A stretch of DNA of 64,000 nucleotides from Exiguobacterium sp. J17977 (GTDB taxonomy: Bacteria > Bacillota > Bacilli > Exiguobacteriales > Exiguobacteriaceae), in assembly GCF_018616375.1 (NCBI RefSeq), contig NZ_JAEQBB010000001.1, positions 620,001-684,000 of the forward strand. The letters are read 5' to 3'. Numbering within the stretch: position 1 is the first letter of the stretch; the number at the start of each line of letters is the position of its first letter. Below the pieces are notes generated by a model. It was not told the origin of the DNA. It saw only the letters and a list, made by a program, of their open reading frames with translations, and searched no databases. Both the position numbers and the translations under genes were made by a program. Below, in pieces: positions 52,251 to 60,678 of the stretch.

Positions 52251-53523
52251 ATACGGTTGTGCGTACCGCGAACTCGGCCGCGTGTGACCCGGCACAATGT
52301 CCGGTCGTGAAGGCGGCCGTGATGTTATACCCACCCGTATAGCCGTGGATATCGAGCACTTCGCCGGCAAAGAACAAGCCGTCCGCTTTCTTCGACATCA
52401 TCGTCTGCGGGGCGATTTCTTTGACGGAGACGCCGCCGCCCGTGACGAACGCCTTATCAAAATCAAGCGTCCCGGTCGCATGTAACTCGAACGTCTTCAA
52501 TCGGGTCGCAAAATCGATGACCGATTGTTTCTTCAACTGGCTCGCGTCCTCTTCGCCAAATGCGAGGTCGGCCAACAACAGGTCGAGCATCCGTTCCGGG
52601 ATGAACCCTTTCCAGACGTTCTTGACGGCCCGCTTCGGTTGGTCTTGCACTTGGTTCCAGAGTTCTTGATACAGCTCGTCACGCGCCATGTCCGGGAACA
52701 AGTCGAGCGAGAGGGCGACGACGCGCTCTTTACTACGCTTGCGTTCTTTAATCGTATATTGGCTGCAACGGAGGGCAATCGGACCCGAGACGCCGAAGTG
52801 CGTGAAAATCATGTCGCCCCGGTGTGTCTTAATCGGCTTGCCTTTCTTGCCGTGAACGGTGAGCGCGACGTCACGGAGCGACAGCCCTTGTAGCTGTTTC
52901 GTGCCGATGAACGCATCGTTCAACAAAATCGGTACTTCGGTCGGGAATAGCTCGGTGATCGTATGGCCGGCTTTCTCGGCCCATGGATAGCCGTCCCCGG
53001 TCGAACCGGTGTGAGGGACGGATTGTCCGCCGACGGCAATGACACAGGCACCGGCCTCGATCCGCTCGCCGTCCTCGAGTTCGACCGCTTCGAACTCATT
53101 TGCTTCATTAAAATGGAGCGTCTTCACTTTCGCGTTTTTGCGAATCTCGACGCCAAGTTGGTCGATGGCCCCGAGGAGCGTGTTGACGACGTCTTGCGCT
53201 TTATCCGTCACCGGGAACATCCGGCCGTTGTCTTCCTCTTTTAACGGGATGCCGAACCCGGTGAACAAGTCGATAATCGACTGGTTGTCGAACTGGGCGA
53301 GGGCGCTATATAAGAAGCGTCCGTTCCCTGGGATGAATTGAATCAACTCGTCGACGGGCTTGCGGTTCGTCACGTTACAGCGTCCTCCACCGGAGATGGC
53401 GAGCTTGCGTCCGAGCTTCGAACCTTTATCAATCAGGAGCGTGTTCGCTCCGGCTTTGGCGGCGGCGTAGGTCGCCATCAGACCGCTTGGGCCTCCTCCG
53501 ATGACGATTACATCTTTCATCAT
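52249..53523 (-). CDS. ytfP: HI0933/YtfP-family flavoprotein
   Basis: FAD-dependent protein of 424 residues. The N-terminal FAD motif is GGGPSGLMATYAAAKAG, followed by GRKLAISGGGRCNVTN near 50, the YhiN/HI0933 signature. The C-terminal half has TGGVSVKEI and the GEVLDIHGYTGGYN motif, ending with an AFTTGHCAG FAD contact. The reaction is unknown. Two ATGs (53523 and 53520) follow CGAGGGA. By synteny it is B. subtilis ytfP, divergent from ytgP. Confidence 0.9.
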   Translation of the reverse strand: MMKDVIVIGGGPSGLMATYAAAKAGANTLLIDKGSKLGRKLAISGGGRCNVTNRKPVDELIQFIPGNGRFLYSALAQFDNQSIIDLFTGFGIPLKEEDNGRMFPVTDKAQDVVNTLLGAIDQLGVEIRKNAKVKTLHFNEANEFEAVELEDGERIEAGACVIAVGGQSVPHTGSTGDGYPWAEKAGHTITELFPTEVPILLNDAFIGTKQLQGLSLRDVALTVHGKKGKPIKTHRGDMIFTHFGVSGPIALRCSQYTIKERKRSKERVVALSLDLFPDMARDELYQELWNQVQDQPKRAVKNVWKGFIPERMLDLLLADLAFGEEDASQLKKQSVIDFATRLKTFELHATGTLDFDKAFVTGGGVSVKEIAPQTMMSKKADGLFFAGEVLDIHGYTGGYNITAAFTTGHCAGSHAAEFAVRTTV

Positions 53524-53651
53524 GGTATCCCTCGTTTCTCTTTCAAATCAAATTCGTAACTTTATTATCTGCAACAGTAAGAGTATAATGAGAAACGGTC
53601 GTTTTGTAAAATTAGGTACATTAGTTGTGAAAGAATAGATGGAGGTATCTC

Positions 53652-55349
53652 ATGTCATCAAGCGTCAAACAAGATTCAGGACGAGAGTCCTTCGTCAAAG
53701 GCACGCTGCTGCTGTCAGCCGGGAATTTGATCTCACGTGCGCTCGGACTGCTTTACACGTTCCCGTTCCAAGCGATGGTCGGGATTGCCGGTGTCACGCT
53801 CTATCAAGCGGCGTACACCTATTATGCGCTCATGATCGCCATTTCGACGGCGGGGATTCCCGTGGCCGTATCGAAATTCATCGCCAAGTATAACGCGCTC
53901 GGCGAATATGGCACGAGTCAGCGCTTGTTCCGCCAAGGGATGAAGCTGATGCTCGTGACCGGAGTCGTCGCTTTTTTATTACTGTTCTTCTCAGCACCGT
54001 GGTTATCGGAACTCATGGTCCGCAATTCGGAGAACAATCAGCAATATATCGACTCGTTGACGCTCGTGACGCGTAGCGTCAGTTTCGCACTCTTGCTCAT
54101 CCCGGCGATGAGTATGGTGCGCGGCTATTTCCAAGGACATCAGGATATGGCCCCGACGGCCATCTCCCAAGTCATCGAACAGATCGTCCGCATCATGTTC
54201 CTACTCAGCGGGACGATGCTCGTCTTGTTCGTCTTCTCGGACTCGGCACTCATTCGTCCGCTCGCCGATTCACTCGGTGGGACCGCGGCAGTGGCAACGA
54301 CGGAGTTGAACGGCTTGAAAGTGCTCGCCGTCACGATTGCGACGTTCAGTGCCTTTATCGGTGCAATCGGGAGTATCGTCGTGCTCGCCATGTACTGGCG
54401 AAAACGGAAAGACATCCATCGTCAAACCGATAATCCGGCCGGCACACCGGTCCGCTCGATGAAGTCACTTTTGCTCGAGTTGCTCAGCTACTCGATTCCA
54501 ATCGTCATGGTCGGTCTGTCGACGCCGCTCTATCAATTCGTCGACCAGTTGACGATGGTCAATACGTTGCTCAACTCTGGGAAATCGGTCGCCGAGGCGA
54601 CGTCCGCGTTCGGATTCTTGACCGGGAACGCCCATAAAATCGTGTTGATTCCGGTCTCGATTGCGGCGAGTGTGTCGATGGCGACCATCCCGCTCGTAAC
54701 GAAATCGTTCACGCACGGCGATTTGAACAAAGTCCGCAATCAAGTGAACCATATTTTCCAAGTATCGTTCTTTGTCACCATCCCGGCCGTCATCGGATTG
54801 GTCGCGCTCGCGGAGCCTTTGTTCGGGACGTTATTCCCAGGTGACCGCGAAGGGTGGGTCTACCTGCTCCACTATGCACCGAGTGCGTTCTTCCTCGCTT
54901 ATTACTCGGTAGCGGCGGCCATCCTGCAAGGGATTAACCGTCAATATTTCACAATTTTCGCGACGGCGATGGGTCTCATCACGAAAGCGGTGCTCAACGT
55001 CCCGTTCGTATACGCACTAGGCGGGATTGGCGCCGGCTATGCGACGATTGCTGGTTATATCGTCGCCATCATCCTCATGGTTTGGAAAATTCAACGGGCG
55101 CTTCACTTCCCGTATAAGCAATTGTTGCGTCGGACGATGCTCATGTTTGCCATGGGTGGAGCGATGTTTATCGCCGTGTATGGCTCGCTGTTCGTCACGC
55201 TCACCAATGAACCGAGTTGGGGCAACGATATCGTTGCCACGATTGTCGGTTTCGGAATCGGTCTCGTCGTATACGGCTATCTCGGCTGGAGAAGCCACTT
55301 GGCCGGCAAACTATTAGGGAAACGATTCCAGTATCGGAGGAAAGCTTAA
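53652..55349 (+). CDS. ytgP: Lipid II flippase-like polysaccharide transporter YtgP (MOP family)
   Basis: Membrane protein of 565 residues with about 14 helices in the MOP/SpoVB superfamily. The start RESFVKGTLLLSAGNLISRALG and AGYATIAGYI stretch match YtgP, a MurJ-type flippase of B. subtilis, that exports the peptidoglycan precursor. The ATG follows GGAGG. Its stop overlaps the next gene's ATG (TAATG), giving translational coupling to the pseudouridine synthase, as in B. subtilis. Confidence 0.92.
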   Translation: MSSSVKQDSGRESFVKGTLLLSAGNLISRALGLLYTFPFQAMVGIAGVTLYQAAYTYYALMIAISTAGIPVAVSKFIAKYNALGEYGTSQRLFRQGMKLMLVTGVVAFLLLFFSAPWLSELMVRNSENNQQYIDSLTLVTRSVSFALLLIPAMSMVRGYFQGHQDMAPTAISQVIEQIVRIMFLLSGTMLVLFVFSDSALIRPLADSLGGTAAVATTELNGLKVLAVTIATFSAFIGAIGSIVVLAMYWRKRKDIHRQTDNPAGTPVRSMKSLLLELLSYSIPIVMVGLSTPLYQFVDQLTMVNTLLNSGKSVAEATSAFGFLTGNAHKIVLIPVSIAASVSMATIPLVTKSFTHGDLNKVRNQVNHIFQVSFFVTIPAVIGLVALAEPLFGTLFPGDREGWVYLLHYAPSAFFLAYYSVAAAILQGINRQYFTIFATAMGLITKAVLNVPFVYALGGIGAGYATIAGYIVAIILMVWKIQRALHFPYKQLLRRTMLMFAMGGAMFIAVYGSLFVTLTNEPSWGNDIVATIVGFGIGLVVYGYLGWRSHLAGKLLGKRFQYRRKA

Positions 55350-56059
55350 TGCGAATTGATAAATTATTGGCGAACATGGGATACGGTTCGCGCAAAGACG
55401 TCAAGATTTTACTGAAACAAGGGGTCGTCCGCGTCGATGACCAACCTGTCAAAGACGCAAAACGTCAAGTCAACTTGGAGACGGAACGGGTGACCGTGCA
55501 AGGCGAGGTCGTCGAGTATAAACCGTTCGTCTACTTGATGATGAACAAGCCGGCAGGTGTCATTAGCGCGACCGAGGACAAGGTCGAATCGACGGTCGTC
55601 GATTTGATCGACCCGTCCTACGCCCATTACGAGTTGTTCCCGGTCGGACGTCTCGACAAGGACACGACCGGTCTGTTGCTTCTCACGAACGATGGGGCGT
55701 TCAATCATGCGCTCATGTCACCGCGTAAACATGTCGACAAAGTGTACGTCGCCGAAGTTGACGGGGAGATGACTGCAGACGATGTCCGTCGCTTCGCCGA
55801 GGGTGTCGAGCTTGAGGACGGCTATACGACGAAACCGGCCCGGCTCGAGCTCATCAGCAAATCCGGGCGTCGTTCGACGGTCCGCCTGACGCTCTCGGAA
55901 GGGAAGTACCATCAAGTGAAACGGATGATCGCCGCGGTCGGCAAACACGTCGAGCGGCTCGAACGGGTCCAAATCGGCGCGCTCGAGCTCGACCCGACGC
56001 TCGAACCCGGGGCGTATCGGGAGTTGAGCGAAGAGGAAGTCGACTTGTTTTTCACATGA
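55349..56059 (+). CDS. 16S rRNA pseudouridine synthase, RsuA family
   Basis: Pseudouridine synthase of 236 residues. An S4 RNA-binding domain (about 1-50, RIDKLLANMGYGSRKD) is followed by the catalytic domain with Asp103 in GRLDKDTTGL. The KYHQVKRMIAAVGKHV motif near 190 completes the RsuA/RluB/E/F family. ATG 55349 overlaps the ytgP stop and has GGAGGAAAG before it. By synteny this is B. subtilis ytzG. The exact target uridine is inferred from the family. Confidence 0.93.
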   Translation: MRIDKLLANMGYGSRKDVKILLKQGVVRVDDQPVKDAKRQVNLETERVTVQGEVVEYKPFVYLMMNKPAGVISATEDKVESTVVDLIDPSYAHYELFPVGRLDKDTTGLLLLTNDGAFNHALMSPRKHVDKVYVAEVDGEMTADDVRRFAEGVELEDGYTTKPARLELISKSGRRSTVRLTLSEGKYHQVKRMIAAVGKHVERLERVQIGALELDPTLEPGAYRELSEEEVDLFFT

Positions 56060-56063
56060 AATG

Positions 56064-56094
56064 AAGGCACGTGTCGGATGACACGTGCCTTTTT
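56064..56094 (+). terminator. Terminator of the rsuA-family gene
   Basis: Twelve-base-pair perfect stem (56064-56075 with 56080-56091), GGAT loop and five T's. Confidence 0.88.
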
Positions 56095-56100
56095 GGGCGC

Positions 56101-56130
56101 AAAAAAAGGGACCCGTTGCCGGAATCCCTC
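56101..56130 (-). terminator. Terminator of ytzE
   Basis: Eight-to-nine-base-pair stem with one bulge (56108-56115 with 56120-56128) and seven T's on the minus strand. Confidence 0.75.
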
Positions 56131-56142
56131 GTAACTTGTTAT

Positions 56143-56364
56143 TTAATTTGCCGTCTTGAGCGAACGTTTTGACGACGTCCACGTTCCGCGACTCGGACTT
56201 TCAACCAGATTGTTGTATTCAAGCACGTTCAAATCACGCTGTACGGTGCGTGATGTGATCCCGAACTCCTCTACTAGTTCAGAAGTGGTGACGCATTCCC
56301 TTTCGTTAATGAACAAATAAATGGACTTGATGCGGGTTAGCATACGATCTGTTGAACCTTTCAT
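56143..56364 (-). CDS. ytzE: DeoR-type HTH protein, YtzE-like
   Basis: Stand-alone DNA-binding protein of 73 residues. It consists almost only of a DeoR winged helix-turn-helix (VTTSELVEEFGITSRTVQRDLNVLEYNNLV). It lacks the sugar-sensing domain of full DeoR regulators, as in B. subtilis YtzE. ATG 56364 follows GGGAGGTC. Its targets are unknown; the promoter is at 56457-56484. Confidence 0.88.
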   Translation of the reverse strand: MKGSTDRMLTRIKSIYLFINERECVTTSELVEEFGITSRTVQRDLNVLEYNNLVESPSRGTWTSSKRSLKTAN

Positions 56365-56670
56365 TGGATGACCTCCCAATGCGTAGAATGATGAAAGACA
56401 AAACCTACGGACGACAAATGAAATATGAAATTGTTATTTTCTAAAATTACATCTTTAGTATACCGCTCCTACATAGAATTGCAAGGGAAAAGCACGAACA
56501 ATCGAAATGTAAAGAAACGATTATGAACGTAAATATCGAATGAAGGATATGTAAAGATGCATGTGAATAGCTAAAAGACGAACGAAAAAATATTTTCGAA
56601 ATGAATGTTCGTCTTTCTAACATTTGGATATACTAATAAGGGAGAGAACATTCGCAAAGGGGAGATCCAC
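56365..56670. other. Divergent intergenic region between ytzE and pepV
   Basis: About 305 AT-rich bases without a supported gene. It contains the ytzE promoter and, before pepV, a 10-base-pair inverted repeat (56574-56583 with 56607-56616) enclosing a second palindrome CGAAAA-AATA-TTTTCG. TATACT at 56629-56634 is a likely -10 box for pepV. Confidence 0.5.
56457..56484 (-). promoter_or_regulatory. Promoter of ytzE
   Basis: Minus-strand TTGCAA (56479-56484), 16-base spacer, TATACT (56457-56462). Confidence 0.65.
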
Positions 56671-58056
56671 ATGAATTGGAGACAAGAAGTCGACGCACGA
56701 AAAGACGCGTTTTTAGAAGATTTAACAGGGTTGCTACAAATCCCGAGCGTCCTTGATGAGACGAAGGTTGGCCCGAACGAGCCGTTTGGACCCGAAGTCC
56801 GACGCGCCCTCGATTATATGTTCGCACTCGGAGAGCGAGACGGGTTCGCCACGAAAGATGTCGCCGGGTATGCGGGACATTTGGAGTACGGCTCAGGGGA
56901 AGAAATCGTTGGGATTCTCTGTCACTTAGATGTGGTGCCGGCGGGAGAGGGATGGACGTATGGGGCGTTCAATCCTACCGTTGCGGACGGGAAATTGTTC
57001 GCCCGCGGCAGCAATGACGATAAAGGTCCGACGATGGCCGCTTATTACGGACTGCGCATCGTCAAAGAACTCGGGTTGCCGCTATCGAAACGCGTCCGCC
57101 TGATCGCGGGTTGTGACGAGGAGAGCGAATGGCGTTGTGTACGAGAATATTTCAAACAAGAGGCGATGCCAACATACGGCTTCGCGCCGGACGCCGATTT
57201 CCCGATCATCAACGCCGAGAAGGGATTATATGATGGCGTCTTGAAACAGCTCCCGATTCAACGGGTGCCAGGCTCGAAGCATCATCTGGTCTCGTTCGTG
57301 AGCGGAGAACGGCCGAACATGGTCCCGGACTTCGCGACAGCGGTACTCGAGACGGAAGACGTACTCGAAGACAAGTTTGAAGCGTATCTCGAAAAATATG
57401 AAGCGAACGGCACGTGTACCTGGGAACAAGGAACGTATACGTTCACGATGAAAGGTGTGGCCGCCCACGCGATGGAACCGGATAACGGGGTCAACGCGGC
57501 ATACGTCCTCGCCGGTTTCTTGTTGACGCTTCCGCTCGACATTCAAGGAGAACGTTACATCGAGTTCATCCGTCACGTCTTCGCCGATTCGCGCGGAATT
57601 TCGCTCGGTATCGAGGCAAGTGACGAGACGGGCGATTTGACGATAAACGGTGGCGTGTTCCGCTATGAAGGTGAGGAGCGGACGGCAACGGTAAACATCC
57701 GTTATCCATATACCGCGAAGTTCGAGGAACGGTTGCAAAACTTGAAAGAGATTGCGTTGTCGTTCGGGTTCGAACTGTCGACGCGTCATCACATGCCGCC
57801 GCACCACGTGGCCGAAGATCATCCGCTCGTGAAGACGTTGGCGGACGTCTATGAGCGTCAGACCGGTGAGTCGGCGCACTTGATGGCGATCGGCGGAGGG
57901 ACGTATGCGCGTTCACTCGAGGCTGGTGTCGCTTTCGGGGCGCTGTTCCCTGGCGCGAAAGACGTCGCCCACCAAGTCGATGAATACATGGAAATTGAAG
58001 ACTTACTTCGCGCCGCCGCCATCTATGCGGAAGCGATTTATGAGCTCGCCAAATAA
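56671..58056 (+). CDS. pepV: Dipeptidase PepV (M20 family, Sapep type)
   Basis: Cytosolic zinc dipeptidase of 461 residues. Metal and catalytic residues are in CHLDVVPAG (His, Asp) near residue 88, the bridging Asp in RGSNDDKGPT near 118, GCDEESEW (catalytic and metal Glu) near 151, and the ligand Asp in APDADFP near 173. The C-terminal IGGGTYARSL completes the site. ATG 56671 follows AAAGGGGAG; the frame start at 56605 lies upstream of the -10 box and is rejected. Confidence 0.94.
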   Translation: MNWRQEVDARKDAFLEDLTGLLQIPSVLDETKVGPNEPFGPEVRRALDYMFALGERDGFATKDVAGYAGHLEYGSGEEIVGILCHLDVVPAGEGWTYGAFNPTVADGKLFARGSNDDKGPTMAAYYGLRIVKELGLPLSKRVRLIAGCDEESEWRCVREYFKQEAMPTYGFAPDADFPIINAEKGLYDGVLKQLPIQRVPGSKHHLVSFVSGERPNMVPDFATAVLETEDVLEDKFEAYLEKYEANGTCTWEQGTYTFTMKGVAAHAMEPDNGVNAAYVLAGFLLTLPLDIQGERYIEFIRHVFADSRGISLGIEASDETGDLTINGGVFRYEGEERTATVNIRYPYTAKFEERLQNLKEIALSFGFELSTRHHMPPHHVAEDHPLVKTLADVYERQTGESAHLMAIGGGTYARSLEAGVAFGALFPGAKDVAHQVDEYMEIEDLLRAAAIYAEAIYELAK

Positions 58057-58064
58057 TAACCCGT

Positions 58065-58099
58065 GAGAGCTGACTGATTCGGTCGGCTCTCTGTCTGTT
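58065..58099 (+). terminator. Terminator-like hairpin after pepV
   Basis: Ten-base-pair stem (58065-58074 with 58082-58091, one wobble). The tail is only partly T-rich, so some readthrough into the MFS gene is likely. Confidence 0.55.
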
Positions 58100-58115
58100 A
58101 GGAAGGAAGTTTACA

Positions 58116-59267
58116 GTGAACCAACAAAAAATATCGTTTCAATCGATTTACGTCACCATCTTCTTTGCCCAAGGGGCCCTCATTCCTTACATGGCCCTTT
58201 TCTTCTCGCAGGCACGGTTTGACTTGTCTCCTGGTCAGGTCGGGACGATTGTCGCCATCATGCCGATTCTCTCGATTGGTGTCCAGCCGTTATGGGGCAT
58301 GCTCGCCGACCGGACGGGACGGGTACGGGCTTGGCTGATTATCGCGATGCTCGGGGCGGCCGCCTTATCGCTCACGTTCTTGTTCGCGACGTCTTATGTA
58401 TGGATTATTTTATTGATGATCGCCTGGTCGATTTTCCAATGTGCGCACATCCCGCTCGTCGATATGATGACGCTCGAGTATACGTCACGCGCCAAAATCG
58501 ACTACGGGGCCATCCGATTGTTCGGGTCGGCCGGGTTTGCGATTGCGGTGTTCGTCATGGGCCGTATCTCGGACACGACATGGGGACTCGCGAGTACATT
58601 TTTACTCAGCGCCGTCATGCTGACAATCGGGACGCTGTTTGTGCGGAGCGTATCGGAACAGGAGCCGAAGCAAGTGCTCACGACGGCGCCGTTCCAATGG
58701 TCGGCCGTCTGGAATGGACCGTTCATCGCCTTTTTGATTGGGGGCATGCTCGTCTTCGGTCCGATTTACGCGAATAACTATTACTTCGGCATTTATGTGA
58801 CGAGTATCGGCGGCTCGACGACGCTCGTCGGGACGTTGTTCCTCGTCGCCGTCTTATGCGAGATCCCGTTCATGAAAGTGGCGTATCAATTCGTCGAACG
58901 TCTCGGGACGGTCAATGTGCTGGCGGGTGCGGCTTTGATTTCGGCGCTTCGCAACGGTTGGTTGGCACTCGAACCCCCGATTTGGGTCGTTTGGATTCTT
59001 GCTATCGTCCAAGGGCTCGTCGTCGGATTATTGATTCCGGTCGCGCTTCAGTTTGTTCGCAGTCTGGTCAGCCGCAACGTCGTCTCGACGGCGATTGGCG
59101 TCTACATGGCCGTCACGTCAGGACTAGCGACGGCCGGTTTCAACTTGCTCAGTGGATTTATCATTGAATATAACAGCATCATCGGTGTATTTTGGATGTA
59201 CACGGTGGTCAGCATCGTAGGAGCGGTCCTCTTCTTCGGACTGAGACGTTTTCGAGTGAAAGGATGA
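58116..59267 (+). CDS. MFS transporter, MFS_1_like/PPP family
   Basis: Membrane transporter of 383 residues with 12 helices. The start FQSIYVTIFFAQGALIPYM and the QPLWGMLADRTGRVR motif A near residue 57 fit the phenylpropionate permease/nucleoside:H+ symporter-like MFS_1_like group. The start is GTG 58116, preceded by GGAAGGAAG. It overlaps nothing upstream, and its stop lies within the ribosome site region of the ThpR gene, so it heads a tight run of genes. Confidence 0.85.
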   Translation: MNQQKISFQSIYVTIFFAQGALIPYMALFFSQARFDLSPGQVGTIVAIMPILSIGVQPLWGMLADRTGRVRAWLIIAMLGAAALSLTFLFATSYVWIILLMIAWSIFQCAHIPLVDMMTLEYTSRAKIDYGAIRLFGSAGFAIAVFVMGRISDTTWGLASTFLLSAVMLTIGTLFVRSVSEQEPKQVLTTAPFQWSAVWNGPFIAFLIGGMLVFGPIYANNYYFGIYVTSIGGSTTLVGTLFLVAVLCEIPFMKVAYQFVERLGTVNVLAGAALISALRNGWLALEPPIWVVWILAIVQGLVVGLLIPVALQFVRSLVSRNVVSTAIGVYMAVTSGLATAGFNLLSGFIIEYNSIIGVFWMYTVVSIVGAVLFFGLRRFRVKG

Positions 59268-59272
59268 TGGTC

Positions 59273-59848
59273 ATGTCGACACATTACTTTTTGGCGCTGC
59301 CGATCGAGGATGAAACGTTCGAACACGTACAACGGGACATCTTGCCGTTTTATTCGTATCGTCGGACGTATCGTCCGGAGGAATTTCATTTGACACTTCA
59401 GTTTCTCGGTGCGTTGGACGATGATGAAGTCGAGGCCGTGAAAGAACTCACACGTGAAGTGACAACGTCGACAGCCCCGTTCGCGCTGACGTTCCAGCAC
59501 ATCGACCACTTCGGGAGACCAGATCGTCCGCGTGTCTTGACGGTCGTCCCGGAACCTTCCGTGGAGTTGACGACGCTCACCGGGACGCTTCGGCGAAAGT
59601 TATCTGAAGAGATTCCGGCTCTCGACCGTAAACCGTTCGTCCCGCACGTCACACTTGCGAAGAAGTGGGACACGGGTACACGCATCCCGTATATCGCCCC
59701 GACGTTCACCATCGAGGAACCGATTGACACGGTCGTCCTTTATCGAATTAACCCGAGTCACACTCCTGCCTATGAGGCAGTCGAAGTATTTCCGTTACAG
59801 CGGTCAGAGGAGGACACATGGCGATCCCGATTAAAATTTTTGACGTAA
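59273..59848 (+). CDS. thpR: RNA 2',3'-cyclic phosphodiesterase (ThpR/LigT, YtlP)
   Basis: 2H phosphodiesterase of 191-192 residues that opens 2',3'-cyclic phosphates. The two HxTx motifs are His39-x-Thr41 (FHLTLQF) and His125-x-Thr127 (PHVTLAKKW). ATG 59273 is best spaced from AAAGGATGA; ATG 59264 would overlap the ribosome site. It overlaps the next gene by 31 bases, matching the B. subtilis ytlP-ytlQ pair. Confidence 0.92.
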   Translation: MSTHYFLALPIEDETFEHVQRDILPFYSYRRTYRPEEFHLTLQFLGALDDDEVEAVKELTREVTTSTAPFALTFQHIDHFGRPDRPRVLTVVPEPSVELTTLTGTLRRKLSEEIPALDRKPFVPHVTLAKKWDTGTRIPYIAPTFTIEEPIDTVVLYRINPSHTPAYEAVEVFPLQRSEEDTWRSRLKFLT

Positions 59849-60657
59849 CATCTAAATATGAACGAAACATGCTCGACCAGTTCAATCGTTTTCAAGAGTA
59901 TATCGAGTCCGACGTCGCCCGCATGCGTCGCCTCCACGATTCGAATCGGTTGAACCCGCCCGAAATTATGGAGTTTGAGAATCCGTGGTGGAAATTTTGG
60001 CGCCGCACGGAACGCATCGAGCTCGAACCGACCCCGCTCTCGGAGTCGCAGTTCCAGACGCTGCTCACGAACCGCCGTCACATCCAAAAACTGCAATACG
60101 CCTGTGAAGGCGCGACCGAGGCGGACGTCCCGTTTTTGCCGTTCTTGCGAGAATACGGATATCGTAAGATGGCATCCGAATGGAACGACCAACATTTCTT
60201 CATGTATCGTCCGGTCGTCGAATGGAACGGGGCGACGGTCGAACTGAGCCATCTCATCATCGGGCCGTCGCATATTTATCTGGTCGAATGGCTCGACGGC
60301 GACCGGAGCATCTATCACATATCGAAGCAGAAGACGTGGATTCATCAACCGCTCAAAGGGGAAAATAAACGTGTAGTCAACCCGCTCATCGCGTTGACAC
60401 GTACCGAAGAAATCGTTCGACAGTTTCTTCCGTCCTATGACGGGGTCATCCAAAAAGTGACGTTGGCCCCACAAGGCTATTTCGATCATGTGCCTGAAAC
60501 ACGGTCGACACAGTTCATCTCACGGGCGGATTATGAGCCGTGGATGAAACAAGTGAACACGAGGGCGCCAATCGTCAAAGCCCAACAAATTCGAGATGTG
60601 GCGAAACTACTAGATGCGACAGCCCAGATGCCGTTTCGACAATTTTTGGACCAGTAA
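59818..60657 (+). CDS. ytlQ: YtlQ-like protein, possible NERD-domain
   Basis: Protein of 279 residues with no signal peptide. The central VELSHLIIGPSHIYLVEWLDGD (about 140-162) followed by WIHQPLKGENKRVVNPL resembles a nuclease-related (NERD) core, but the usual catalytic Asp/Gln-Lys pattern is not clear. The N-terminal part is helical. The position after thpR and before amyX equals B. subtilis ytlQ, whose function is unknown. The ribosome site GAGGA lies in the thpR 3' end. Confidence 0.7.
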   Translation: MAIPIKIFDVTSKYERNMLDQFNRFQEYIESDVARMRRLHDSNRLNPPEIMEFENPWWKFWRRTERIELEPTPLSESQFQTLLTNRRHIQKLQYACEGATEADVPFLPFLREYGYRKMASEWNDQHFFMYRPVVEWNGATVELSHLIIGPSHIYLVEWLDGDRSIYHISKQKTWIHQPLKGENKRVVNPLIALTRTEEIVRQFLPSYDGVIQKVTLAPQGYFDHVPETRSTQFISRADYEPWMKQVNTRAPIVKAQQIRDVAKLLDATAQMPFRQFLDQ

Positions 60658-60678
60658 GTAGGAGAGGATGGAACGCGT

